The translations under genes and the position numbers were made by a program. A stretch of DNA of 42,358 bases, from the NCBI GenBank assembly GCA_964431965.1, contig CAYSLU010000041.1, forward strand, positions 1-42,358. The letters run 5' to 3'. The notes below the pieces were generated by a model. That model made no database searches, was not told where the DNA came from, and was given only the letters and a program-made list of their open reading frames with translations. The DNA is from CAYSLU01 sp964431965. Its GTDB lineage: Bacteria > Verrucomicrobiota > Kiritimatiellia > CAIKKV01 > CAYSLU01. Every line of letters starts with the position of its first letter. The first letter of the stretch is position 1. This document shows, one piece after another, positions 33,148 through 42,106 of the stretch.

Positions 33148-34620
33148 GTGTCGCCACCCACTGATCGTCCGGGCTCCGGTCCGGCCGACTGCTTGGCAGC
33201 CGAGGAGTTGTCGTCCGTCGGGAGTCTGGATTACGACGTGAAGTCGGGCCGGGTGTTCGTGGATTCGACGGTTCGAGCCATGGCCGGGCTGCCTGCGTCC
33301 GACGAGGCCGTGCCGCTCGATGCCCTGCTGGGACGCATCCACCCGGACGATCTGGAGCATGTGGTCGCCGCTCTCAATGCGTGCCTGGGGCAGGGACACC
33401 GCGAGGTGTCGATGTCCTTCCGGATCGTATGCCCGACGGGTGGCCTCCGCGAGGTTCTGACGCGCGGCCTGGTGGTTCGCGACGCGGACGGTCCGCCCCG
33501 CGTCGTTGGGGCCGTCGTCGACGTGACCGGGTGGCGGGCAGTCGAATCCCGGCTGCGGCAGAGCGAGGACTGCTTCCGGTCCATCCTGACCAACTCGCTG
33601 GACGTCGTGTACCGGCGTGACCTGCAGACGGACCGGTACGACTGCGTCAGCCCGTCGGTCGAGTCCCTGACCGGCCTGACGCCCGAGGAGTTCATGGCGG
33701 GCGGCATCCAGAACACGGTCGGGCGGATTCACCCGGACGATCTGCGCGAGGCGGTCGATGCGGTTGAGCGCGTGATGGCGAAAGCGCCTGCTTCCGGGAT
33801 GGCGGAGTATCGGTACCGCCGCACGGACGGCGCGTACCGCTGGTTTGCCGATCACTTCACGGTGACGCGCGGGGCTGACGGGCGCCTGCTGCACTGGGTG
33901 GGGACCGTTCGCGACATCACCGATCTGAAGGAGGCGGAGGCGCGCCTGAAGCAGGCGAAGGAGGACTTGGAGACGCGGGTGCGGGCGCGTGCGGCGCAGC
34001 TCGCCGCGCTGACGGCGGAGCTGATCGGCGCCGAGGAGGCGGAGCGCGAGCGGATCGGGCACGTCCTGCACGACGATCTCCAGCAGATCCTGGTGGCGCT
34101 GCGCTACGAGCTGGAAGGGCCGCCGAAGGCGCTGGGGGCGGCGGACTGCTCCGCCGCCGTCGGTATCGTCGAGCAGGCGATCCGCGTGACGCGGATGCTG
34201 AGCGCGGATCTGCTGCCGCCCATGCTGGGCGAGGAGAGCCTGGAGCGCGGCCTCGGCTGGCTCGCCGGCGACATGCGCGAGCGCTTCGGCCTGACCGTCC
34301 ACCTGGCCGTTGCCCCGGGCTTTCGGTCGCCGTCCGAGCCGCTGCGCTTGTTCATCTACCGCGCGGTGCGGGAGTTCCTCTTCAATGTCGTGAAGCACGC
34401 CGGTGTGGCCGAAGCCGATCTGTCCGTCCGGGCGCGCGAGGACGGGCGGATCGAGATCACGGTCCGGGACTCCGGCGCCGGGTTCAGCGGCCTGATCACC
34501 GGCGCGGGCGGCCTGGGGCTGCGACGGATCCGGGACCGCACCGAGCTGTTCGGCGGCGATCTGTGCGTCGCCAGCGCCCCGTCCGGGACCCGGGTCACGC
34601 TCGTCCTGCCCGAGCGGTGA
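33148..34620 (+). CDS. Soluble PAS-domain histidine kinase (NarL-type, HisKA_3)
   Basis: A 490-residue cytoplasmic sensor kinase with no membrane segment or signal. Two PAS domains with PAC motifs are seen (about 22-135, 'GRIHPDDLEHV'; about 140-265, 'GRIHPDDLREA' and 'RYRRTDGAYRWFADH'). A coiled linker (262-298) leads to the HisKA_3 dimer helix with phosphoacceptor His308 in 'ERIGHVLHDDLQQILVALRY'. The HATPase_c domain has an N-box 'REFLFNVVKHAG', 'RDSGAGFSG' and 'GGLGLRRIRDRTELFGG'. The start is GTG 33148 after GGGAGG; ATGs further upstream lack a ribosome site. No response regulator lies nearby, so the partner is unknown. Confidence 0.88.
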   Translation: MSPPTDRPGSGPADCLAAEELSSVGSLDYDVKSGRVFVDSTVRAMAGLPASDEAVPLDALLGRIHPDDLEHVVAALNACLGQGHREVSMSFRIVCPTGGLREVLTRGLVVRDADGPPRVVGAVVDVTGWRAVESRLRQSEDCFRSILTNSLDVVYRRDLQTDRYDCVSPSVESLTGLTPEEFMAGGIQNTVGRIHPDDLREAVDAVERVMAKAPASGMAEYRYRRTDGAYRWFADHFTVTRGADGRLLHWVGTVRDITDLKEAEARLKQAKEDLETRVRARAAQLAALTAELIGAEEAERERIGHVLHDDLQQILVALRYELEGPPKALGAADCSAAVGIVEQAIRVTRMLSADLLPPMLGEESLERGLGWLAGDMRERFGLTVHLAVAPGFRSPSEPLRLFIYRAVREFLFNVVKHAGVAEADLSVRAREDGRIEITVRDSGAGFSGLITGAGGLGLRRIRDRTELFGGDLCVASAPSGTRVTLVLPER

Positions 34621-34729
34621 CGCCGGCCTCCGCCCTCAGACGGCCACCCCCGCGTCGCGGTCCGAAGATGCGGTGCGGCCATGGCGCGCGGCGCCGGCAT
34701 GCCGCTCGGCTCTCATACTCAATCCGGGG

Positions 34730-34759
34730 TTGGCGGTGGCCCATTGATGTGGCCATAAT
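34730..34759 (+). promoter_or_regulatory. Candidate promoter upstream of the Gfo/Idh/MocA gene
   Basis: TTGGCG (34730-34735), 18-base spacer, CATAAT (34754-34759), in the 216-base gap after the kinase gene. It would give a leader of about 70 bases. No terminator hairpin with a T-run is visible in the same gap. Confidence 0.35.
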
Positions 34760-34836
34760 GCCCGTTTTCCAGAAGGGTGCGATCGGCATCCCGTGCGCCT
34801 TTGAAAGGCCGGGCGGGCGGACCTGTGAGGTGATTT

Positions 34837-35955
34837 ATGGACACGGTGAGGCTCGGGGTGGTTGGGGTGGGCGGGATGGGCGGACAGCATGCGGACTCCG
34901 CGCTGGCTGGCCGGATCCCGCGCTGTGAACTGGGGGCCGTCTGCGACGTATCGGAGCGGAGTCTTCAGCGATTCGATTCCGTGCCCCGCTTCACGGACAG
35001 CGCGAAGATGATCCGGTCGGGCGCCATCGACGCGGTGTTGATTGCCACGCCGCACTACGCGCACACCACGGTCGGGATCGACGCCTTGAACAACGGCCTG
35101 CACGTGCTCGTGGAGAAGCCCATTTCGGTCCACAAGGCGGACTGCGAGCGCCTGCTGGCCGCGCACCGGGGCCGCAAGACGGTGTTTGCCGCGATGTTCA
35201 ACCAGCGCTCGGAAACCGTGTACCGCAAGATCAAGAAGATGGTGGCGGACGGGGAGCTCGGGGACATCCGGCGCGTGAGCTGGATCGTGACCGACTGGTT
35301 CCGCCCGGAAGCCTACTACGCCAGCGGGGCCTGGCGCGGGACCTGGCAGGGCGAGGGAGGCGGGGTGCTGATCAACCAGTGCCCGCACCAGCTGGATCTG
35401 CTTCAGTGGATCATCGGAATGCCGTCGCGCATCCACGGGTTCTGCCGATTCGGCGTGCGCCATGACATCGAGGTTGAGGACGAAGTGACGGCCTACCTGG
35501 AGTTCCCGGGCGGGGCGACGGGGGTGTTCGTGACGTCGACCGGCGAGGCGCCGGGGACCAATCGGCTGGAGATTGTCGGCGACCGCGGCCGACTGGTGGC
35601 CGAGAACGGGCGGCTGGAGTTCCTCCGCAACGAGATCCCCGCGGCGGAGTTCAGCCGGACGACGCGCGAGCTGTTCGCCAAGCCCGACGTGTGGACCATC
35701 AGCATTCCCGGCGCGGGCGGCGGCAGCCACGAGGAGATGACCCGCAATTTCGTCGACGCCATCCTGGACGGCACGCCGGTCTATGCGCCGGCGGCGGAGG
35801 GCATCGGGTCCGTGGAGATCGCGAACGCGATCGTCTACTCCAGCCTGACCGGGAAGCCGGTCGATATTCCGCTCGACGCGGCGGCATACGAGCGCAAGCT
35901 GAAGCAGATGATCCGGACATCGACGTTCCGGAAGAAGGCGGCGCCGGGGCGCTGA
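34837..35955 (+). CDS. Gfo/Idh/MocA-family oxidoreductase
   Basis: A 372-residue NAD(P)-dependent sugar dehydrogenase. 'LGVVGVGGMGGQHA' is the Rossmann glycine motif, and 'VLVEKPIS' is the family EKP signature. 'GGGVLINQCPHQLDLLQWI' contains the catalytic region with its conserved histidine. Members act on sugars, inositols or glycosides; the exact substrate is not evident. GAGGTGAT is placed ideally before ATG 34837. A TIM-barrel sugar isomerase follows after 88 bases, a pairing often seen in sugar-catabolism clusters. Confidence 0.93.
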   Translation: MDTVRLGVVGVGGMGGQHADSALAGRIPRCELGAVCDVSERSLQRFDSVPRFTDSAKMIRSGAIDAVLIATPHYAHTTVGIDALNNGLHVLVEKPISVHKADCERLLAAHRGRKTVFAAMFNQRSETVYRKIKKMVADGELGDIRRVSWIVTDWFRPEAYYASGAWRGTWQGEGGGVLINQCPHQLDLLQWIIGMPSRIHGFCRFGVRHDIEVEDEVTAYLEFPGGATGVFVTSTGEAPGTNRLEIVGDRGRLVAENGRLEFLRNEIPAAEFSRTTRELFAKPDVWTISIPGAGGGSHEEMTRNFVDAILDGTPVYAPAAEGIGSVEIANAIVYSSLTGKPVDIPLDAAAYERKLKQMIRTSTFRKKAAPGR

Positions 35956-36043
35956 GGGTCAGCTTCGGGTACCCCTGCATTCGGCATCTGCCGCGCGCAG
36001 AGCGCGGCCGGAGATTTGACAGAAGACGAGAGAGGATGAGTTC

Positions 36044-36931
36044 ATGTACCTGACTGGCTTTGCGGACGAGGCGGCGGCGACGATCGACGGGCAGATCCGG
36101 GCGACGAAGGAGCTGGGCTGGACGAACATCGAGTCCCGCGCGGTGGCCGGCAAGAACATACACGACATATCGGACGCGGCGTTCGACGCCGTCTGCGCGG
36201 CGCTGGCCGCGGCGGGCGTGTCCATCAACTGCTTCGGCTCGGCCATCGCGAACTGGGGCAAGAAGATCGACGAGCCGTTCGACTCGTCTCTTGCGGAGAC
36301 GCGGCGGGCGATTCCCCGGATGCAGCGGCTCGGGACGAAGCTCGTGCGGATCATGAGCTTCGCCGTGCGCCCGGAGGCGGACCAGATGGAAGAGGAGCGG
36401 TTCCGGCGGGTGCGCGAGCTGCATCGCATGTTCACGGATGCCGGGATCACGCCGGTGCACGAGAACTGCATGAACTACGGCGGCATGTCGTGGAAGCACA
36501 CGCTGAAGCTCGTCGAGAACGTGCCGGGACTGAAGCTGGTGTTCGACACCGGCAACCCGATCTTCACGGACGACCGCAGCCAGCCCGAGCCGTACCCCAA
36601 GCAGTCGGCCTGGGAGTTCTATTCGCATGTCCGCGAGCACGTGGCCTACATCCACATCAAGGACGGGCGCTGGGACCCGGAGCAGAAGAAGCCCGTCTAC
36701 ACGTTTCCCGGCGAGGGGCAGGGGGACGTCCGCCGGATCATCCGGGACCTGCTGTCGCGCGGGTACGCGGGCGGGATCTCCATCGAGCCGCACCTGGCCG
36801 TGGTCTTCCACGACGCGAATGTGACGTCGCCGGACGAGGTCCGGTACGCGAACTACGTGGAGTACGGCCGGCGGATGATGAAGCTCATCGACGGCGTGAA
36901 GCGGGAGCTGGCGGCCCCGGCCAGCCGCTGA
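36044..36931 (+). CDS. Sugar phosphate isomerase/epimerase (xylose isomerase-like TIM barrel)
   Basis: A 295-residue AP-endonuclease-2/xylose isomerase-like TIM barrel. Metal ligands expected for the family are seen in 'PVHENCMNY' (Glu), 'LVFDTGNP' (Asp), 'YIHIKDG' (His) and 'GISIEPHL' (Glu). ATG 36044 follows GAGAGGATGAG. It probably works with the Gfo/Idh/MocA dehydrogenase upstream, for example on keto-sugars or inosose derivatives, though the substrate is not known. Confidence 0.88.
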   Translation: MYLTGFADEAAATIDGQIRATKELGWTNIESRAVAGKNIHDISDAAFDAVCAALAAAGVSINCFGSAIANWGKKIDEPFDSSLAETRRAIPRMQRLGTKLVRIMSFAVRPEADQMEEERFRRVRELHRMFTDAGITPVHENCMNYGGMSWKHTLKLVENVPGLKLVFDTGNPIFTDDRSQPEPYPKQSAWEFYSHVREHVAYIHIKDGRWDPEQKKPVYTFPGEGQGDVRRIIRDLLSRGYAGGISIEPHLAVVFHDANVTSPDEVRYANYVEYGRRMMKLIDGVKRELAAPASR

Positions 36932-36962
36932 GGTCGGCCGGACAAAGTGGACAGGAGCGCCG

Positions 36963-39488
36963 ATGCCCGAGACCGTCACGCCCATGATGCAGCAGTACCG
37001 GCGGGTCCGAAGCGGACTGCCCGCCGGAACGATCCTCTTTTTCCGGCTCGGCGACTTCTACGAGATGTTCTACGACGACGCCAAGGAGGCGTCGCGCATC
37101 CTCGACATCGCGCTGACCAAGCGGAACGGCATGCCCATGTGCGGCGTGCCGTATCACTCGGCCGACAGCTACCTGGCCAAGCTCATCCGAGCGGGGAAGA
37201 AGGTTGCCATCTGCGACCAGATGGAGGAGCCCTCGGCGGGCAAGGGAATCGTGCGGCGCGAGGTGACGAGCGTCGTGACGCCGGGGACGGTCATCGAGGG
37301 AAGCGTGCTCGAGTCCAGCCAGCACAACTACCTGGCAGGCGTGTGCGCCGTCGGCGGCGTATACGGCCTGGCCATGCTGGACTTGTCGACCGGTGCTTTC
37401 TGGGGCGAGGAAACGAGTGACGCGGCGGCTCTCGCCGACAACCTGCGGCGCTACGCCCCGAACGAGTGCCTGGTGCCGGCGGAGCAGGCGGAAGAGCCCG
37501 GGGTCCGCGCGGCGCTGGGGCGCGCGGCGGGCGCGGTCGTTTCATCCTGCGAGGGATGGCCGTTCGAGTACGCGGCGGCGCACGACGACCTGGTCCGGCA
37601 TTTCGCGGTGCACTCGCTTCAGGGGTTCGGGTGCGAAGGGCGGGTCGCCCTCGTCGGAGCAGCGGGTGGCGTGCTGCACTACGTCCGCGAGGAGCTGCAC
37701 CGCGACGTCCGACACGTGCGCGCGCTCCGGGTGAACAACCCGTCGGCCTTCATGGTTCTGGACGAGACGACGTGCTCCAACCTGGACCTCGTGCCGGGCC
37801 GCTCGCCCGGCGCGGGCCGGAGTGAATCGCCGTCGCTCCTTCGTGTTCTGGACGCCACGTGCACCCCGATGGGCAGCCGCATGATGCGGGAGTGGGTGCT
37901 GAGGCCGCTGGCGTCGGCGGAGGGTATCTCGGCCCGGCATGCTGCGGTCGAGGCTCTGAGCCGGGACCGCGAACTGCTGCACGATCTGCGCGACCGCCTG
38001 GCGGGAGTTCGGGACCTGGAGCGGCTGATCGCCCGGCTCGGGGCCGGCAGCGGCAATGCCCGGGACCTCCGGTCGCTCGGCGAGTCGCTCGACGCGCTGC
38101 CGGGGATCCGGGACCTGGCCGGGCGCGTTCCGGCCGGCGCTCTGGAGCACGCCGCGTCGCGCATCACGCCACTGCCGGAGCTCAAGGATCTGATCGCCCG
38201 CTCCATCGCGGACGAGCCGCCGATGACCGTCAAGGAGGGGGGGCTCGTGCGGCGGGGCTACAACGCCGACTTGGACGAGCTGCGCGACATCGCGACCGAG
38301 AGCCGCAAGTGGCTGGCGGAGTACCAGGCGGCCGAGCAGACGCGGACCGGGATCAAGACCCTGAAGATCCGCAACAACAAGGTCTTTGGGTACTACATCG
38401 AGGTGTCGCGCGGGCAGGCCGGGAACGTGCCGGAGCACTACATCCGCAAGCAGACGATCGTCAACGGCGAGCGGTACATCACACCGGAGCTGAAGGAGTA
38501 CGAGGGCAAGATCGTCGGCGCGCAGGACCGATCGATGGCGCTCGAGTACGAGATCTTCCAGCAGATCCGCGAGGCGGCGGTGCGCGAAACGGAGTCGATC
38601 CAGGCGAGCGCCGATGCGCTGGCCACGCTGGACGTGCTGGCCGCCCTGGCGGACCGGGCGCTGGCGCTCCGCTACGTGCGGCCCACGGTCACCGCCGGCG
38701 ATGCGGTCCGGATCAAGGGCGGGCGCCACCCGGTGATCGAGCAGATGCCCGATGCCGAGCGGTTTGTGCCGAACGATACGCGGCTCGACGGCGCGGACCA
38801 TCAGGTGATCATCATCACCGGCCCCAACATGGCGGGCAAGTCGACCTACATCCGGCAGGTCGCGCTGATCGTGATCATGGCCCAGATGGGCTCGTTCGTT
38901 CCCGCCGCGGAGGCGGAGATCGGCGTCGTGGATCGCGTGTTTACGCGTGTCGGTGCGAGCGACGACCTGGCGCGGGGGCGCAGCACGTTCATGGTCGAGA
39001 TGCAGGAGACGGCGAACATCCTGCACAACGCGACCCCGCGCAGCCTGATCGTGCTCGATGAGATTGGGCGGGGGACCAGCACGTTCGACGGGATCAGCAT
39101 TGCCTGGGCCGTGGCCGAGTACCTGCACGGCAACCCGGCTGTGAAGGCGAAGACGCTGTTCGCCACGCACTACCACGAGCTGACGGACCTGGCCCTGACC
39201 ATGCCCGGCGTGAAGAACTACACCGTGTCCGTGCGGGAGCGCGACGACCGGGTCGTGTTTTTGCGGCGCATCGTGCCCGGTGCGGCGGACAAGAGCTACG
39301 GGATCCAGGTTGCGCGGCTGGCCGGTCTGCCGGCGGAGGTGATCGACCGGGCGAAGGAAGTGCTGTCCAACCTGGAGGAGGGCGAGTTCGGCGAGAGCGG
39401 GCAGCCGAAGCTCGCGAAGCACTCCATGCGGCGGACTCAGGTGGACATCAGCCAGTTGCCGTTGTTCGGCGGAGGGGATCGAACGTGA
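36963..39488 (+). CDS. mutS: DNA mismatch repair protein MutS
   Basis: An 841-residue MutS1. The mismatch-binding Phe-x-Glu is in 'GDFYEMFYDD' (Phe32, Glu34). 'KRNGMPMCGVPYH' is typical of domain I. The ATPase has Walker A 'GPNMAGKSTYIRQ' (about 620-632), 'DDLARGRSTFMVEM', Walker B 'LIVLDEIGRGTST' and 'ATHYHELTDL'. The end is short, after 'QLPLFGGGD'. Length is normal for bacteria. Its TGA overlaps the GTG of pdxB (GTGA). No mutL is in the window. Confidence 0.97.
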   Translation: MPETVTPMMQQYRRVRSGLPAGTILFFRLGDFYEMFYDDAKEASRILDIALTKRNGMPMCGVPYHSADSYLAKLIRAGKKVAICDQMEEPSAGKGIVRREVTSVVTPGTVIEGSVLESSQHNYLAGVCAVGGVYGLAMLDLSTGAFWGEETSDAAALADNLRRYAPNECLVPAEQAEEPGVRAALGRAAGAVVSSCEGWPFEYAAAHDDLVRHFAVHSLQGFGCEGRVALVGAAGGVLHYVREELHRDVRHVRALRVNNPSAFMVLDETTCSNLDLVPGRSPGAGRSESPSLLRVLDATCTPMGSRMMREWVLRPLASAEGISARHAAVEALSRDRELLHDLRDRLAGVRDLERLIARLGAGSGNARDLRSLGESLDALPGIRDLAGRVPAGALEHAASRITPLPELKDLIARSIADEPPMTVKEGGLVRRGYNADLDELRDIATESRKWLAEYQAAEQTRTGIKTLKIRNNKVFGYYIEVSRGQAGNVPEHYIRKQTIVNGERYITPELKEYEGKIVGAQDRSMALEYEIFQQIREAAVRETESIQASADALATLDVLAALADRALALRYVRPTVTAGDAVRIKGGRHPVIEQMPDAERFVPNDTRLDGADHQVIIITGPNMAGKSTYIRQVALIVIMAQMGSFVPAAEAEIGVVDRVFTRVGASDDLARGRSTFMVEMQETANILHNATPRSLIVLDEIGRGTSTFDGISIAWAVAEYLHGNPAVKAKTLFATHYHELTDLALTMPGVKNYTVSVRERDDRVVFLRRIVPGAADKSYGIQVARLAGLPAEVIDRAKEVLSNLEEGEFGESGQPKLAKHSMRRTQVDISQLPLFGGGDRT

Positions 39489-40639
39489 AGATTGTGTGCG
39501 CCACCAATATGCCGTTTGCGGAGGAGTCGTTCCGGACGCTGGGCGAGACGACCATCGTCGAGGGGCGCGGGATCCGCGCGGAGCAGGTCCGGGACGCGGA
39601 AGTCCTGGCCGTGCGCTCCACGACGAAGATCAATCGCGCGCTGCTCGAGGGGAGCCGGGTTCGGTTCGTCGGGACGGCCACGATCGGCACGGACCACATG
39701 GACATCCCCTGGCTGGAGGAGCGGGGGATCCGCTGGTGCTTCGCTCCCGGATGCAACGCGAACAGCGTGTCGGAGTACCTGTCGACGGCACTCCTCACGC
39801 TGGCGCACCGGCACGGCCTCGCGCTCGCGGGAAAGACGATCGGCGTCGTGGGCATCGGCAACGTTGGCCGGCGCGTCGTCCGCAAGATGGAGGCGCTCGG
39901 GTTGCGCGTGCTGCAGAACGACCCGCCGCGCGAGGAGGCCGAGGGAGCGGCAGCCGGGCTCTCATTCGTGTCGCTCGACACGATCCTGAGCGAGGCGGAC
40001 GTCGTGACCCTGCATGTGCCGCTCACGAAGGGCGGCCGGCACCCGACCGCCGGGATGGCCGACGCGGACTTCTTTCGCCGCCTGAAGCCGGGCTGCATCT
40101 TCGTCAACGCGGCCCGCGGCGGCCTGATGAGCACGCGCGCGCTGCTTGACGCCATGGACCGCGGCGTGGTCCGGCATGCCGTGATCGACACCTGGGAGGG
40201 CGAGCCGGCGTTCAGCCGCGAGCTGCTGGATCGGGTGGACATCGGAACCCCGCACATCGCCGGGCATTCGTTCGAGGGGAAGGTGAACGGGACCGTCATG
40301 GTCTACGAGGCGGCGTGCCGGTTCCTGAACGCGGTCCCTTCCTGGTCAGTCGAGGGGGCGCTGCCGCCTCCCCCGGTGCCCGCGCTCACGGTCGATGCGG
40401 CCGGGCGGCGGGACGATGACCTGCTGTGGGAACTCGCCCATCAAGTGTACGATATCGAGGGCGACGATCTGCGGCTGCGAGCCGGGAACGCGCCGGACGA
40501 TGCGCTGCGCGCGAAGCACTTCGATCGCCTGCGCGAGAGCTATCCCATGCGCCGGGAGTTCCCGTACACCCGCGTGACCGTAACCGGCGCGAGCACCTCC
40601 CTGCGCCGCACGATCGCGGACCTCGGCTTCCGCGGGTGA
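39485..40639 (+). CDS. pdxB: 4-phosphoerythronate dehydrogenase
   Basis: A 384-residue D-2-hydroxyacid dehydrogenase of the PdxB type. 'GTATIGTDHMDIPWLEE' and 'APGCNANSVSEYLSTALL' match PdxB closely. The nucleotide-binding motif is 'GVVGIGNVGRRV', then 'INAARGG'-like 'VNAARGGLM' and catalytic 'TPHIAGHSFEGK'. The C-terminal domain ('LVYD'-like 'QVYDIEGDDLRLR', then 'FDRLRESYPMRREF') sets PdxB apart from PGDH. It makes 2-oxo-3-hydroxy-4-phosphobutanoate for pyridoxine synthesis. GTG 39485 overlaps the mutS stop. Confidence 0.94.
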   Translation: MKIVCATNMPFAEESFRTLGETTIVEGRGIRAEQVRDAEVLAVRSTTKINRALLEGSRVRFVGTATIGTDHMDIPWLEERGIRWCFAPGCNANSVSEYLSTALLTLAHRHGLALAGKTIGVVGIGNVGRRVVRKMEALGLRVLQNDPPREEAEGAAAGLSFVSLDTILSEADVVTLHVPLTKGGRHPTAGMADADFFRRLKPGCIFVNAARGGLMSTRALLDAMDRGVVRHAVIDTWEGEPAFSRELLDRVDIGTPHIAGHSFEGKVNGTVMVYEAACRFLNAVPSWSVEGALPPPPVPALTVDAAGRRDDDLLWELAHQVYDIEGDDLRLRAGNAPDDALRAKHFDRLRESYPMRREFPYTRVTVTGASTSLRRTIADLGFRG

Positions 40640-40783
40640 TGTCCTCGCCTGGCGATTCGTTGATCCCTCGAGCCCGCGCTCGTGGATGTCGGACTCATTT
40701 CGCCTTGAGCGCGCGGCGAACCACTCCACAATCCCCACCATGTTGGCGGTGGCAACGGCCGGTTGGCGGAAGAAGGGCAAGTG

Positions 40784-41167
40784 ATGAGACTGAAGCCAGT
40801 GGCCTCCGTGGTGATCGGCATCGTCGTGATCGCACCGTTTGCCGCGTGGATGGGGGTGCGCCGGCACGAGGTCTCGCAGCGAAATCAGTGCATGGAGAAC
40901 CTCCGGCAGCTATCGGCTCCCCTGGCGTGTTGCGTTCCGAGGGAGCAGAACCTTTCGAAGGGCGCTGCCTTGGACCCGAAGCAGATTGCGCAATATCTCA
41001 AAGGCGGCACGATCCCGAAGTGTCCGTCCGGAGCGGAATATGACGTTGTCTGGAAGGTCGGAGCGCGATACCCGCGCTGTCCGTACCACGGTGCGCTCCT
41101 GGGGACGAATGAGATGGGATCCGATGTGGAGAGCGGGAGTGCCGGTCACGGTGGCGAATCACGGTGA
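40784..41167 (+). CDS. Small pilin-derived membrane-anchored protein (first copy)
   Basis: A 127-residue protein. ATG 40784 follows GAAGAAGGGC. One N-terminal hydrophobic helix (about 5-24) leads to a cysteine-containing domain: 'CMENLRQL' (37-44), 'YLKGGTIPKCPSGAEY' and 'YPRCPYHG'. The same pattern occurs in the protein at 41783-42106, so the two are paralogues. The layout (helix, 'C..NLR', 'CP.G..Y', '..C..HG') recalls the degenerate type II secretion pseudopilins common in Verrucomicrobia and Kiritimatiellota, but there is no FTLxE cleavage motif. The function is unknown. The 144 bases before it hold nothing recognisable. Confidence 0.65.
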   Translation: MRLKPVASVVIGIVVIAPFAAWMGVRRHEVSQRNQCMENLRQLSAPLACCVPREQNLSKGAALDPKQIAQYLKGGTIPKCPSGAEYDVVWKVGARYPRCPYHGALLGTNEMGSDVESGSAGHGGESR

Positions 41168-41240
41168 TACCCGCCGCTGCACACGAAGTAGGCGGGGCTC
41201 TGCATAGTGACCCGCGAACGATGGGCAGGCGGAGACGACG

Positions 41241-41648
41241 ATGAATCAGAAGTCAGGCATGACTTTCATTGACTGGATTCCTCCTTACGTGGTTGGACCC
41301 GAGTTCGCCGCTCTCGCAAGCTGTCTCGGGCTCATCGCCATCCTATGTCTGTTGGGCATCGGAATTCGGCGGTTAGTCGGGCGACAGCCGTCCGGCGATC
41401 TTGGCTGGTGGAGCGAGCGGACCGGCGTCGGGCAGCTCCTTCTCAACGTGCTGATTCTGACGCATGCCATGGACATCGTGCTTTGGGCACTAACTCCCGG
41501 CGTCTACCGTGGACCGGGAAGGGATGCGATACTGCTGATCGAACTGGCCAAGTGCGCTTGGATCTTCGCTTGGAGCTGTGGCGTCGCATTGTGCGGGCTC
41601 GCGGTGTCGATGGTCCTCCGGTTGCTGGAACAGAGGAGCGGGACCTAG
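41241..41648 (+). CDS. Small integral membrane protein
   Basis: A 135-residue protein with about three hydrophobic helices: 'FAALASCLGLIAILCLLGIGI', 'GQLLLNVLILTHAMDIVLWAL' (after a tryptophan-rich loop) and 'CAWIFAWSCGVALCGLAVSMV'. It has no signal peptide and no recognised family. GGCGGAGACGACG precedes ATG 41241. It sits between the two small pilin-derived genes and could belong with them. Confidence 0.6.
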   Translation: MNQKSGMTFIDWIPPYVVGPEFAALASCLGLIAILCLLGIGIRRLVGRQPSGDLGWWSERTGVGQLLLNVLILTHAMDIVLWALTPGVYRGPGRDAILLIELAKCAWIFAWSCGVALCGLAVSMVLRLLEQRSGT

Positions 41649-41688
41649 TGTGCTGACCGCAAATGACCAAGCAAGATGCGTAAGTGCT

Positions 41689-41763
41689 TGTCATTCCGAG
41701 CGGAGCGAGGAATCTCGGGCCAGATCGCACGGCGAGAGGTCCTTCGCTTCGCTCAGGATGACC
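41689..41763. repeat. Palindromic interspersed repeat (about 28-bp arms)
   Basis: An imperfect inverted repeat: left arm TCATTCCGAGCGGAGCGAGG (41691-41710) and right arm CCTTCGCTTCGCTCAGGATG (41741-41760), separated by about 30 bases. The 'CATTCYGAGCGRAGCGARG' type of palindrome is a widely scattered repeat in many bacterial genomes. It lies between the membrane protein and the second pilin-derived gene and ends 19 bases before that gene's ATG. An RNA hairpin with a long stem is expected on either strand. Confidence 0.75.
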
Positions 41764-41782
41764 TTCATACGGTGATCGAATC

Positions 41783-42106
41783 ATGCTGCGAAGATCAACT
41801 TACGTGCTGGTCGTGGTAGGGCTGGCCGTCGTCATTGCGATTGCTGGCCTGACGTGGGTCATTCATGCGCGCTCAGTCCCGGCGACCAATGCCTGTGTCC
41901 AGAACCTCCGATCGATTGCTGGGGCCAAAGAGCAGTGGGGGATTGAGAATCACCGGGCGGCGAGCGATGCGCCATCGTGGGTTGATCTCCTCCCCTTGCT
42001 GCCGCACGGCATTGAGCCTCCCTGTCCCGCGGGCGGTAGCTATACCACCGGGAAACTGAAGGAGCCGTCGAGATGCTCGGTTGGCGGGCGAGGGCATCGT
42101 CTCTAG
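41783..42106 (+). CDS. Small pilin-derived membrane-anchored protein (second copy)
   Basis: A 107-residue protein. The hydrophobic helix at about 7-27 is followed by 'ACVQNLRSIAGAKEQWGIEN', 'WVDLLPLLP', 'CPAGGSYTTGKL' and 'CSVGGRGHRL'. This 'NLRxIxxAKEQW...CPxGGxY...CSxxGH' layout is typical of verrucomicrobial/Kiritimatiellota pseudopilin-like proteins that have lost the prepilin signal. It parallels the protein at 40784-41167. The palindromic repeat lies directly before it and may affect its expression. Confidence 0.7.
   Translation: MLRRSTYVLVVVGLAVVIAIAGLTWVIHARSVPATNACVQNLRSIAGAKEQWGIENHRAASDAPSWVDLLPLLPHGIEPPCPAGGSYTTGKLKEPSRCSVGGRGHRL

Noticed and set aside
37542..39422. A 626-residue minus-strand open frame opposite mutS
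   Set aside because: mutS is complete with all its motifs on the plus strand; this frame has no recognisable domain.
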